DNA of 61,582 nucleotides from Bryobacterales bacterium (lineage in GTDB: Bacteria; Acidobacteriota; Terriglobia; Bryobacterales; Bryobacteraceae), in assembly GCA_003170915.1 (NCBI GenBank), contig PMYB01000186.1:1-61582 (forward strand). The letters are read 5' to 3'. Under the pieces are notes generated by a model. That model saw only the letters and a list, made by a program, of their open reading frames with translations, ran no database searches and had not been told where the DNA came from. Both the position numbers and the translations under genes were made by a program. Shown in pieces: positions 18,150 to 25,989 of the stretch (its first letter is position 1; every line of letters begins with the position of its first letter).

Positions 18150-18239
18150 GTTCAGCAGCGCGCCGGTCAACTCCTCGGTTGTGCCTGGAAAAACCGTGCT
18201 GCGGATCGCCAGAATCAGGGGGCGGCTCCGTCCCGTGAG
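18150..18239 (-). pseudogene. Inverted piece of a UDP-glucose/GDP-mannose 6-dehydrogenase
   Basis: Read on the minus strand, 30 codons give PLILAIRSTVFPGTTEEL, the beta-strand and turn that precede the catalytic domain in UDP-sugar 6-dehydrogenases (VVIRSTVLPGTT in AlgD-like enzymes). The adjoining piece of what looks like the same gene lies on the opposite strand from 18240, so this fragment has been flipped in place. The plus strand here has no matching reading. Confidence 0.55.
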
Positions 18240-18470
18240 ATGCTGGCGGACCTCGCCGAGCACACGCTCCAGTTGGATCCCTCGCTGGTAGTGGTGGGTG
18301 GAAGCGATACGCAAGCCGTCCGGACGGTGGCCGAGATTTACGCTCCGCTGGACGTGGATCCGTGCCTGGTCTCGCTGCGCACAGCCGAAATGATCAAGTA
18401 CTGCTGCAACGCGTTTCACGCTCTCAAGATCGCCTTCGCCAACGAAGTCGGCGCCTTGGCGGGTAAATGG
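18240..18470 (+). pseudogene. Central piece of an AlgD-type nucleotide-sugar 6-dehydrogenase
   Basis: The frame reads SLVVVGGSDTQAVRTVAEIY and then TAEMIKYCCNAFHALKIAFA followed by NEVGAL. This is the conserved central helix of UDP-glucose/GDP-mannose dehydrogenases, including the catalytic Lys in MIKY and the Asn in CNAF. The Rossmann start, the catalytic Cys segment and the C-terminal domain are absent. After about 18470 the translation no longer fits the family, where it meets the truncated end of the next, oppositely oriented pseudogene. The intact enzyme would have supplied a uronic acid donor. Confidence 0.7.
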
Positions 18471-18479
18471 ACGTATCGT

Positions 18480-19155
18480 CCCGGTTGTGATGGGAGGAGA
18501 GCCATAGCGGCATGGACACCAGGGAGAGAAAAGGCGGCCGCACCCGTTCGAGGGGGCCCAACCAGCGGTAGACCTCTTCGGGTTCCAGCCCGTCGCGTCG
18601 CGTAAACAAGAGCTGATCGAGCGCGAAGCCAAAATACCGATTGGCCAACAGCGGCAGCAGAAATGTCCGGATAAACTGGGCGTAAGGGAGCCACGTCGGA
18701 TCGGCCGGGTCGCGACGTTCGAACGAGAGGATGTCGATGAAGACGGGCTGGGGACCGCGGAACAAAACATTGTAAGGTGTGGCGTCCTTCAGGCCGAGTG
18801 CTTCGGGCAACAGGTCGAGCGCCAGTTCCAGCGTGAGCATGGCCGCGGCATGAAGCATTTCCGGCGCCCATTCATATGGAAAGCTCGGGAAGGGGATGCG
18901 CTCATGCTCGAGGATGGCCTCACCCCGGATGTTGCGATAGAGTTCGGATACGCGCGGATCTTCGAGCAAGGCTCTTCGGTTCGCGTCGCCGAGCGCCGTG
19001 GTGCGATTCAAAGCGCCTTTGTTGGCCTACTTGGCGGCGGCAGCCGAGGCGAGAAGAGCTTCAAGGTCCGCCATCCCGGCCGCACTTACGATCCGAAAAA
19101 TTCGATCCCCGGTGGCCAACAGCATACATTGCGCGTCGCGAAAGGAGGATGTCAA
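18480..19155 (-). pseudogene. NoeA-like protein, N-terminal domain, with stop codon and 3' truncation
   Basis: On the minus strand the frame runs from a TTG near 19155 (SSFRDAQCMLLATGDRIFRI) to an in-frame TAG at 19027-19029. It resumes in the same frame with LLEDPRVSELYRNIRGEAIL, LGLKDATPYNVLFRGPQPVF and FIDILSFERRDP. The LKDATPYN..F....PVFID pattern belongs to the kinase-like N-terminal domain of NoeA-type proteins, which continue into a SAM methyltransferase. Here the sequence breaks off near 18480-18490 at the dehydrogenase remnant, so the methyltransferase domain is lost. Two independent lesions mark it as dead. Confidence 0.6.
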
Positions 19156-20118
19156 AGCAAGTCCCGCGATGGGGTGTTCTTCTCCTGCCCTATCCACCTA
19201 TCTGCCTCCCTGTTACTCTTGCACTGCGATTCTGCGGCGACGAGCGGCGGCGAACCACCGATCTTACCATGCAGTTCGCTGCTGGTTCCGCATCGAACTG
19301 AGGCGTAACCGCCAATCGCACCCCGTGTGCTGGGTTTCCGTTCCTGAACTCGGTTCGTTTTGGCGCGCCGAACCTCGCCCGGGCTCCGCCTGCCGCCATC
19401 TCGGGGATCATCAGGCCGTTGTCGGCGGCTGGGGAGACCGTTTCGATCACCGCCAGAGCCCTGTGGTTGGTGCGGATTCCCGAGATCCTTCGGCGGTTAC
19501 CAGGCCGGCCGGACCTTCCTGGTCGACCGGCGCCTGCCGATCAAGCACCTGCGGCGCCTTGCCGATGGTGAAGAATCCCAGCGGGAAATCCGGCGATCTT
19601 GACTAGCAAGACCCGGTTCTGCACGTGCCTCCTATGCCGGATACGCCAATATTTTGACGCAGACGGGTAGCCCGGAAGGTCCCTCCTTAAAGTGGCTCTA
19701 CGGTCCATCCGGAAACGGCGCGCAGAAGGAAACCCTCCCATGCCAGATCATGATCGCTTCGCACGTCCAGGATCCATACCCGGCTACCATGGCCGGCAGC
19801 CGCGCTGAAATCCAGACAATTCTGCCAGGGTCAGCGCAAGGGCGGCGCAGAATCACGGTAAAAACTCCTTTCTTATGAGTAGGTTATACCCAATCATACG
19901 GCCATGGCGGCTTTCCGGCCGATACCAGAGGCGCTTGGCGGGATGAAAGCAAGATTTGCGCGCGCAACGGCAAATCCTGCACGGCGGGTAGCGGCCAGGC
20001 CTCTCGACGACAGCGGGTGGACATCGCGAATCGCCGGTTCGGCATTGCCATAGCATGGCCAGCCCAGGATTTGCGATCGAAATGAATTTTGGCCCTCCGC
20101 CTGCTCTAAGAAGCCGCT
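19156..20118. other. 963-bp region without an intact gene
   Basis: All frames are short and have Arg/Pro/Ser-rich translations. On the minus strand a strong ribosome-binding site (AAAGGAG at about 19863-19872) stands 6-7 bases before a GTG near 19856, but the frame closes after some 50 codons. The alternative frame reads like a signal peptide (ALALTLAEL). This could be the dead start of a secreted protein. Nothing else is recognisable. It separates the decaying cluster from the Crp-like regulator. Confidence 0.45.
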
Positions 20119-20784
20119 ATGAAGTTGAACGACAGGCCGGCGTTCGATCCCAAGGTCTTCCTGGGTCTGGGCAAGGTCAGTGAAGGACGAACCACAGCGG
20201 TGTACGACAGGAATCAGATGGTGTTCGCGCAAGGGGACCCCGCCAACGCCATCTTTTATCTCCAGAAAGGCAGGGTTAAGCTCACAGTCGTGTCCCACAA
20301 CGGCAAAGAAGCCGTGGTCGCCATTTTGGGGCCGGGCAACTTCTTTGGCGAAGGATGTCTGGCGCGCCAGACGCTGCGCATGTCGACCGCGACCGCGATC
20401 GACGAATGCTCGATCATGAGATTAGAGAAAGCGCAAATGATCCGGGTGCTCCACGAAGAGCCGGCCTTTTCCGAGATGTTTGTAGCGCATCTGCTCGTAC
20501 GCAGCATTCGTGTTGAGGAGGACTTGGTGGATCAGCTCTTCAACTCGAGTGAGAAGAGGTTGGCGCGAGTGCTTCTACTACTGGCCAACTTCGGAAAAGA
20601 CGGCCAGCCGGAACCGGTAATTGCCAAGATCACCCAGGAGACGCTGGCGGAGATAGTCGGCACCACCCGGTCGCGAGTCAGTTTCTTCATGAACAAGTTT
20701 CGCAGACTGGGATTCGTCGACTACACCTGCAAGGACCATATGGAAGTCCACGGCTCCCTGCTGAATGTCGTCCTGCACGACTAA
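20119..20784 (+). CDS. Crp/Fnr family transcriptional regulator
   Basis: A 221-aa regulator. Residues about 20-140 form the cyclic-nucleotide-binding beta-roll (FAQGDPANAIFYLQKGRVKL, GPGNFFGEGCLA). A dimer helix follows near 130-160, and a winged helix-turn-helix near 170-210 (ITQETLAEIVGTTRSRVSFF). There are no clustered N-terminal cysteines, so it is not an Fe-S FNR. The Arg and Ser needed for classical cAMP binding are not clearly placed, so the ligand is open. It stands alone, 137 bp before a secreted module protein, and is a candidate regulator of the nearby surface genes (inference). Confidence 0.9.
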   Translation: MKLNDRPAFDPKVFLGLGKVSEGRTTAVYDRNQMVFAQGDPANAIFYLQKGRVKLTVVSHNGKEAVVAILGPGNFFGEGCLARQTLRMSTATAIDECSIMRLEKAQMIRVLHEEPAFSEMFVAHLLVRSIRVEEDLVDQLFNSSEKRLARVLLLLANFGKDGQPEPVIAKITQETLAEIVGTTRSRVSFFMNKFRRLGFVDYTCKDHMEVHGSLLNVVLHD

Positions 20785-20921
20785 CCCGGCGCCCCGTCTT
20801 GCTGTTCTCCGCGCAGACTTCAGAACGATAGCCGGGGGCCGGGTTGTGCGGGAATGGAGGCCAACGTGCTCCGATATTGCATTGGATTCGTTGTTTTCCG
20901 ATTCGAAAAAGGACTGCCACA

Positions 20922-21788
20922 ATGAGATATACTCCGCGCGCTTGGGTTCTTCTGCCTGCTGCCATGGCCTGCTCTGTTTCACTCGCGTTGGCCCAATCGG
21001 GCACAACGCGAATTCAGGAAAACGATCCCAGCATCGCTTACACGGGCACTTGGTACCCCAATGGCGAGTCTCCCAACAGCGGGGGGAGCGCCGTCCTTAC
21101 CAATCAAAAGGGAGCGCGGGCGGCACTCACTTTCAACGGCACAGGAGTCACTTGGATCGGCGTCTTGGACCCGTATTCCGGCTTCGCCCAGGTTTATCTG
21201 GATGGGACTCTAAGTACCATTGACACGTATGCTCTGAACACGGAATACCAGCAACCGCTGTTCGCTGCCCATGGCTTGGCTGCCGGCCCGCATACGCTGT
21301 CTATCGAGGTCCTTCACGTCCGCGACGGCAACACCGAGGGATCATGGGTCTGGATTGATGCCTTCGATATCGAAAATGGCGCCGGCATACCCGGTGGCAT
21401 CACCGCCTCCGGTGGACGCATCGAACAAAACAGCCCGGCGGTGAGCTATTCCGGCACCTGGTTTTTGAATACCAACCCGATGCAAAGCGGCGGCACGGCC
21501 GCGCTGGCGATGGATATAGGATCGAGCGCGACCATCACGTTCACGGGAACGGGGATTCGGTGGATCGCCTATCGTGACGCATGGTCGGGGATTGCCAACG
21601 TGTACTTGGATGGCGTCATGCAAACGACGGTCGACACCTATGTGCCGGTCGACCTGCCGCAGACCACCGGATTCGACATCGGCGGTTTGAATTCCGGACA
21701 GCACACGCTGACCATCGCAGTCACTGGCACGCACAACCCGCTGTCTGGCGGCTCGTGGATCTGGGTGGATGCCTTTGATATTAGGTGA
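20922..21788 (+). CDS. Secreted protein of two tandem carbohydrate-binding-like modules
   Basis: A 288-aa protein with a signal peptide (AWVLLPAAMACSVSLALAQ, cleavage near residue 25). The ATG at 20922 is preceded by AAGGAC at a suitable distance. Two copies of a roughly 120-residue beta-sandwich module follow (about 27-155 and 160-288). Each copy runs from S..Y(T/S)GTW, through SGG(S/T)A, (F)xGTG(V/I)xWI, (V)YLDG and HTL(S/T)I, to W(I/V)W(V/I)DAFDI. This layout resembles galactose-binding-like modules attached to bacterial and fungal glycosidases. No catalytic domain is present. Related copies occur at 54310-56079 and 56838-57713. Likely extracellular adhesion or polysaccharide-binding role (inference). 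Confidence 0.8.
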   Translation: MRYTPRAWVLLPAAMACSVSLALAQSGTTRIQENDPSIAYTGTWYPNGESPNSGGSAVLTNQKGARAALTFNGTGVTWIGVLDPYSGFAQVYLDGTLSTIDTYALNTEYQQPLFAAHGLAAGPHTLSIEVLHVRDGNTEGSWVWIDAFDIENGAGIPGGITASGGRIEQNSPAVSYSGTWFLNTNPMQSGGTAALAMDIGSSATITFTGTGIRWIAYRDAWSGIANVYLDGVMQTTVDTYVPVDLPQTTGFDIGGLNSGQHTLTIAVTGTHNPLSGGSWIWVDAFDIR

Positions 21789-21866
21789 CGCGAACCGGCC
21801 TGGCTGAATCTGGTTCGCGCTAATGGCACTCGGCCACGGCCGTCCACGGCCGTCTCCGCAACGCTT

Positions 21867-21901
21867 GGTAGTGGGGTCTTTTGAATTTCCACAGGCTTGA
21901 C
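21867..21901 (+). repeat. Left 35-bp inverted repeat
   Basis: The sequence begins GGTAGTGGGGTCTTTTGAAT and ends CACAGGCTTGAC. It is the exact reverse complement of 25985-26019. Similarity continues weakly for about 8 bp outward (AACGCTT against AAGCGTTG). Confidence 0.9.
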
Positions 21902-22083
21902 ACCGGTACCCTGGATGTGCGCGTCCTGAAAGTATGATCTCGTCGCTATTGTGGCCGCCGGGTCCGGCGCCAGTCCCATCGCGGCTCTTTCCATTGGCTG
22001 AGCACCCCCCGTTGCCGCATCGTCCGCTGGCAAGGTGGTATCCTGCGCGAACGCTCCCGCAAATGCGGTATGCTTTGGAAACT

Positions 22084-22887
22084 ATGACGGTTTGCATTGC
22101 GGCGAGCACAACACTGAACGGCGTTCCGGCTGTTGTTCTGTGCGTGGATATGATGGGTTCGACCGACTACACCAGTTCGGATACCGTTCATAAATTCTAT
22201 CCGCTCGGGTTCGACTTCTTCGCGCTACTTGCCGGGACGTTTAGTGATGCGGGCGAGTTTGCGCGGATTATTCGGAGCCGTTTCGCGGTTGAGAAACCCG
22301 CAGACTTCCCCGGACTCCTGCGCCAGGTCAGGACAGCGGTAAGAGACCTCAAACACGGCATGGCCGAGACCCACATTGAAATAGCATTGGGTATATCGTA
22401 CGACGAGTTCAGGAAAAAGGGGAAAGTGACGCTACCAGAGGATTTGTACCGCAGCCTTGCATGGGAAATCCGGAGCCAGTCGCCAAACGTCGAAGTGCTG
22501 GTTGCGGGATTTCTCCCTGCTCCGGGCAAATCTGGACACCCCGTCCCAACGATCATAAAGGCGTCGTTCGGTAAGGTCTGGCACTCAGAGAATTTCGCGG
22601 TTGCAGGATCGGGGACGGGCATTGCAGAGGCCGCGTTATTTCACCGAAACCAGAATTCGCTAGACAGTTTCGAAACAACTGTCTATCAGGTCTACGAAGC
22701 CAAGTGTCTATCAGAAAAAGCTCCTGGCGTCGGCAGGAGGGTAATCATGTTCGTGTTGCGCCCCGGACAGAGACCCCTCGTCCTGACTGAAGGAGGAACC
22801 AAGTTTCTAGACAAGCAGGTTAAGAGGTTTTCTCCCCGCAAATTGAATCTCCCCCCTTTTCCGGATGGAATGTTTACAGCAATCTAG
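22084..22887 (+). CDS. Proteasome-beta/HslV-like Ntn hydrolase candidate
   Basis: A 267-aa protein starting MTVCIAAS. Removal of Met would expose Thr1, and the proteasome triad spacing follows. Asp21 is in VVLCVDMM, Lys36 is in TVHKFYPLG (Asp17 and Lys33 in the 20S beta subunit), and a glycine strand FFALLAGTFSDAGEF lies where the proteasome has ALxAGxxADA. A later SGTGIAEAALFH segment fits the conserved G-S-G region before the last helices. The start at 22084 is chosen for this motif. In-frame codons upstream would bury Thr1. No ATPase partner is adjacent. Its 3' end overlaps the IS1-type gene, so the natural C-terminus may be altered. Confidence 0.6.
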   Translation: MTVCIAASTTLNGVPAVVLCVDMMGSTDYTSSDTVHKFYPLGFDFFALLAGTFSDAGEFARIIRSRFAVEKPADFPGLLRQVRTAVRDLKHGMAETHIEIALGISYDEFRKKGKVTLPEDLYRSLAWEIRSQSPNVEVLVAGFLPAPGKSGHPVPTIIKASFGKVWHSENFAVAGSGTGIAEAALFHRNQNSLDSFETTVYQVYEAKCLSEKAPGVGRRVIMFVLRPGQRPLVLTEGGTKFLDKQVKRFSPRKLNLPPFPDGMFTAI

Positions 22888-23729
22888 GCCGCGACGGCGA
22901 GGCGGTTCTCGGCGAGGGCTGCGACTTCCTGGAACGACCAGACATGATCTGAGATTCCTGCCGCCATCGCTGGCGTGATTCTGAGGGAGTGGTGGATGCG
23001 CACAAAATTGTAGTGCATGTAGTGAAGCGCCACCGCCGCTTCGTGGTTCTGGACTTTCTTCGAGAAGCCGTTGGTCAAGCGGGTGAACCGCCGCATGGAC
23101 ATGCGCATCGTGAGGTTCTGGCGCTCCACGTAGCTGGTGCTGATGTGCACCGGGTCGGGATCGCCAAGCCTGATGATTTTCTTGCAACCGCTACAGACCG
23201 CCGGGCTGTACCGCTTTTGGGCTTCGGGCGAGTTTCCGAAGTACTTCACGAGTTGCGCGTAATCGACTTCATCGGCGAACGCATCGATGACGGCGTTCAG
23301 ATAAACCTTGTGGCCATCGGTGGTGAGTTGCACGCGGTTGGCGAGGCGCCGCTCCAGGTCGGCGATGAACTCCGTTGCGCAGCCAGCATCGCGCGTGCCG
23401 ACTAGCCAGCAGGGAACCAGCTTGGTATCGGCATCGATGGCGACCCACACCCAGGCGTCGCCGACGATGCGCTCCTCGGCCATCTTCTGGCTGACGTTCT
23501 TCTGCTTGCAGCCGATGAAACTCCAGATTTCGTCGCATTCCAACCGTCGGCATTTCAGGTTGCGGAGAACGCGGTCCTGGTAGTGATAGCAGGCCGTACC
23601 GACATCGACCAGCAGGCGCGTCACCGTGCGCTTCTCGCGGCCCAACATGCGGCAGACGGAGCGGATCGAGTTGCCTTCGACCAGGGCGGCAAGAATCTGG
23701 GCGCGTTCATCGAGGTTCAACCGGTTCAT
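22884..23729 (-). CDS. IS1-family-type transposase
   Basis: A 281-aa single-frame transposase. The N-terminal helix-turn-helix (AQILAALVEGNSIRSVCRML) is followed by a DDE-type core: the first Asp in LECDEIWSFIG near residue 70, the second in LTTDGHKVY near 158, and a Glu in TSYVERQNLTMR near 213. The DEIWSF and VERQNLT motifs are those of the IS1 superfamily. The gene seems complete. Clear terminal inverted repeats of the IS itself were not found by eye. A consensus sigma70 promoter lies directly upstream. Confidence 0.88.
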   Translation of the reverse strand: MNRLNLDERAQILAALVEGNSIRSVCRMLGREKRTVTRLLVDVGTACYHYQDRVLRNLKCRRLECDEIWSFIGCKQKNVSQKMAEERIVGDAWVWVAIDADTKLVPCWLVGTRDAGCATEFIADLERRLANRVQLTTDGHKVYLNAVIDAFADEVDYAQLVKYFGNSPEAQKRYSPAVCSGCKKIIRLGDPDPVHISTSYVERQNLTMRMSMRRFTRLTNGFSKKVQNHEAAVALHYMHYNFVRIHHSLRITPAMAAGISDHVWSFQEVAALAENRLAVAA

Positions 23730-23735
23730 AAGTAC

Positions 23736-23764
23736 AGTATACGCGACCGCTCGCGCATAGTCAA
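23736..23764 (-). promoter_or_regulatory. Sigma70-type promoter of the IS1-type transposase
   Basis: On the minus strand TTGACT (23759-23764) and TATACT (23736-23741) are separated by 17 bp, a near-consensus arrangement. The predicted start of transcription is within a few bases of the ATG at 23729, so the message could have almost no leader. Confidence 0.7.
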
Positions 23765-23786
23765 GAGAAAAGTGAACAAAGCGCGG

Positions 23787-24683
23787 TTAATTTTGCAGGC
23801 GAACCGGTCCCGGATTCCAGACCAACCTACCGTCAGGAAAGCTCTTCAATAGAAAGTCACGGACGAAGAGGGTCCCCCCTGGATTTTGATAATTGACGCT
23901 CACGGAAGATGCGTCGGGCGGGATAGTGCTGCGGACGAATGTATCCATGTGTGTCGTGCTGTGGGGACTGTCCTGGAAGCATATTTGAACTGCTTCTCGG
24001 TTCCTGGGAGGAATCGGCGGGAGTTGACTACGGAGGCCAATCACGCGGTCTTCCTTCCACGTAAGCGGGCCAACGTCAACACCGACAACAGCGTTCGGTC
24101 CATCATTGATGAATTCGAGCGTCTCGATGCTGCCAGCATTGGAATACTGAATCAAGAGTTGGGGGGCTTGCTCGAGAAGTTCCGCGCGTTGCCGCTGTTT
24201 GGCGGCTTCCTCTGTCCGTTGCTGCTCCTGGCGATGCAATTGGTTGTTGGCGTCGGCCAGTTGTGCCCTCGCTTCGAACAACTCCTGGTGAATCTTAGCA
24301 ACGTGGGCCGCCGATTCAGTGCGAAGGGCATAGATTTGGTCTACCAGCCTTATATTCTCCGCGTGCAGTTTTGCATCAACGGTTGCGACCTGGCCAAGCT
24401 TGGCCTTCAACTCCGAAATCTCCTGCTTCAACTCGATGGTGGGTTCCGGTTCTGTGCTGACAGACCCAGCATTTTGCGGCGCCGAGACTTGGCTTCGGCC
24501 TGGTAGCTCATACCAGATCCACCAGACCAAAAGACCCATCGCGACCACCGCTACCATGTCCCACAAGGGGGGTGCAGGCACCCTCGCTCCCGTATCCCGG
24601 ATGAAAACCACGGTTGACACCCAAGATGCCCCCTGAATAATTTGCCTGCCAACGGCGATTGCGGCCAAGGCCGTTATTGCCAT
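23787..24683 (-). CDS. Membrane-anchored coiled-coil protein of unknown function
   Basis: I choose the ATG at 24683 (MAITALAAIAVGRQII). It gives 298 residues with two N-terminal hydrophobic segments (about 1-27 and 41-61, the latter WDMVAVVAMGLLVWWIWYEL). A long charged coiled coil covers about 85-175 (ELKQEISELKAKL and ELFEARAQLADANNQLHRQE). A beta-rich C-terminal domain of about 120 residues follows (ETLEFINDGPNAVVGVDVGP, then SVSVNYQNPGG). I know no family for the C-terminal domain. It lies within the inverted-repeat-bounded segment, downstream of nothing obviously related. It may work with the small membrane protein that follows upstream. Confidence 0.65.
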   Translation of the reverse strand: MAITALAAIAVGRQIIQGASWVSTVVFIRDTGARVPAPPLWDMVAVVAMGLLVWWIWYELPGRSQVSAPQNAGSVSTEPEPTIELKQEISELKAKLGQVATVDAKLHAENIRLVDQIYALRTESAAHVAKIHQELFEARAQLADANNQLHRQEQQRTEEAAKQRQRAELLEQAPQLLIQYSNAGSIETLEFINDGPNAVVGVDVGPLTWKEDRVIGLRSQLPPIPPRNREAVQICFQDSPHSTTHMDTFVRSTIPPDASSVSVNYQNPGGTLFVRDFLLKSFPDGRLVWNPGPVRLQN

Positions 24684-24857
24684 CTTTCCTCGTTTGCGCA
24701 AAGCACCGCTCCTTGTAGCGATTCCTTGAGGAGAAGCAAGCCGCCCGCAGGTCAAGGTTCCCACTTTCGTCCCGGCTGATCGGGCCGGAACTAGGCGGCT
24801 AATTTTAAGTTACACCTTGGCGGATTTCAGAACAAGGCCCCTGACCCGGGGAGTGTT

Positions 24858-25385
24858 CTAAAGTCGAGTTGGTGGCTTTGCCCGGAAGCCGGTCACAACC
24901 CACGCAATAGCGTGCGGGCACAAAAAAGGAACCGCAACGTAAGCTAGAACCACCAGGCCAAGCAATCCGTACGCGCCGAGGCTGGGAGGATCTGGCGAAG
25001 TACTACCAAACGACCGAATGGTAATCTGCTGGGAAGCGTCAGGCGCCTGCTTCAGTAGCTCGTCCGGAGAGGCCGGCTCCTCGGCAAGGGTGTAGCCCTT
25101 CGGCAGTGGGGGCAGCGGCGGGGTGGAGGCCGAGGCCTTGGCGACCAGCAAAACCTCACCCCATGTTCCTTCTATCAGGTGCGAACCGGGATAGGCTGAA
25201 ACCCAACTGTGGACATACTTAGCCCAATACCGTTGATTTTCGAGGTTTCTGAATGCCGGCCAGACTTTGACAACACCTACCCAAAAACCCAGAACCAGGA
25301 AAAGCGTGGCCAATCGGCGCACACCGTGGTCCCTGCTGAAAAATGAGAAGGTCACGAAGATCGGCTCCCTACTCGGCAGGTTCAT
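24858..25385 (-). CDS. Small membrane protein with two transmembrane segments
   Basis: From the ATG at 25385 the protein has 175 residues. One hydrophobic segment lies near residues 25-45 (LATLFLVLGFWVGVVKVW). A soluble, Pro-rich middle (PPLPPLPKGYTLAEEP) follows, and a second segment lies near 138-160 (AYGLLGLVVLAYVAVPFL). The start codon lies inside the zinc-ribbon gene upstream, a 17-bp overlap that suggests translational coupling. No family is recognised. An upstream in-frame codon exists but would extend it further into the neighbour. Confidence 0.6.
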   Translation of the reverse strand: MNLPSREPIFVTFSFFSRDHGVRRLATLFLVLGFWVGVVKVWPAFRNLENQRYWAKYVHSWVSAYPGSHLIEGTWGEVLLVAKASASTPPLPPLPKGYTLAEEPASPDELLKQAPDASQQITIRSFGSTSPDPPSLGAYGLLGLVVLAYVAVPFLCPHAIAWVVTGFRAKPPTRL

Positions 25386-25647
25386 TCTCCGCTTCACCAC
25401 TGAAGGTGATGGCATTCTTGGCTGCGGACAACTTCTTGTAGACCTGATTTAGCATGTTCAGGTTGGTTAGAGCGCTGTCAAAATCGTGCCCACATACCGA
25501 ACACGCGGTGGGCGTAAAGTACGCCCTTCGGCCAGCGATCTCGCCTTCCAGATCCAGGGCGAGCGTGCTATTGCAATGAACGCAGTGTATCGACACATAA
25601 CGGAAGTCTGCAATTGAGAGTACCCGCTGCTTGCGCATGAGGAGCAT
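25369..25647 (-). CDS. Small zinc-ribbon protein
   Basis: A 92-aa protein with two CxxC knuckles, HCVHCNST near residue 21 and ACSVCGHDF near residue 48, a four-cysteine zinc ribbon. The C-terminal 35 residues are helical and acidic (NQVYKKLSAAKNAI, ending EAENEPAE). It overlaps the following membrane-protein gene. Such ribbons bind nucleic acid or protein partners. Nothing more specific can be read. Confidence 0.65.
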   Translation of the reverse strand: MLLMRKQRVLSIADFRYVSIHCVHCNSTLALDLEGEIAGRRAYFTPTACSVCGHDFDSALTNLNMLNQVYKKLSAAKNAITFSGEAENEPAE

Positions 25648-25709
25648 TGTACCTCTTTCCCTATTATGCTACCGCCGCCAGATCTGGGAGGGCCCAGAAG
25701 GAAAGGGAG

Positions 25710-25955
25710 CTACTCGGCTTTCTTTCCCCAGCGCGCCTGGGCGGCTCGCCGGGCCGAAGCTTGGCGTTGCGCCGGCGTCAGGCGCTTGTTGAGCGTGGCC
25801 GCCCCTTTGAGACCGCCGCGGCGCCCCATGGCGGCCATCACCTGGGAGATGACGGCCTGGTCTGGCATCGCCGGCCCGCTTCCTGTGCTCCGCTTTACGA
25901 CGTCGGCCGCGAACTGGTTGATGTCTTGGGATTGATTGCGCGTACGCTTGGGCAT
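25710..25955 (-). CDS. Small basic protein with a GRRGGLKGA motif, 81 aa
   Basis: An 81-residue basic protein. Its second half carries MGRRGGLKGAATLNKRLTPA followed by QRQASARRAAQARWGKK. The GGxKGxxxxxxxLTPxxRxxxARxAAxARW pattern is common in small bacterial proteins of unknown function, sometimes compared with histone-like tails, and suggests nucleic-acid contact. It is directly preceded by a good promoter that uses part of the right inverted repeat. Confidence 0.65.
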   Translation of the reverse strand: MPKRTRNQSQDINQFAADVVKRSTGSGPAMPDQAVISQVMAAMGRRGGLKGAATLNKRLTPAQRQASARRAAQARWGKKAE

Positions 25956-25961
25956 GTCCCA

Positions 25962-25989
25962 AGTATCGCACTTCGAGGTCCAACGTCAA
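25962..25989 (-). promoter_or_regulatory. Sigma70-type promoter overlapping the right inverted repeat
   Basis: On the minus strand TTGACG (25984-25989) and GATACT (25962-25967) are 16 bp apart. Five of the six bases of the -35 box are the inner end of the 35-bp repeat. Transcription would begin near 25955, the A of the start codon, so the message could be leaderless. Confidence 0.6.
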
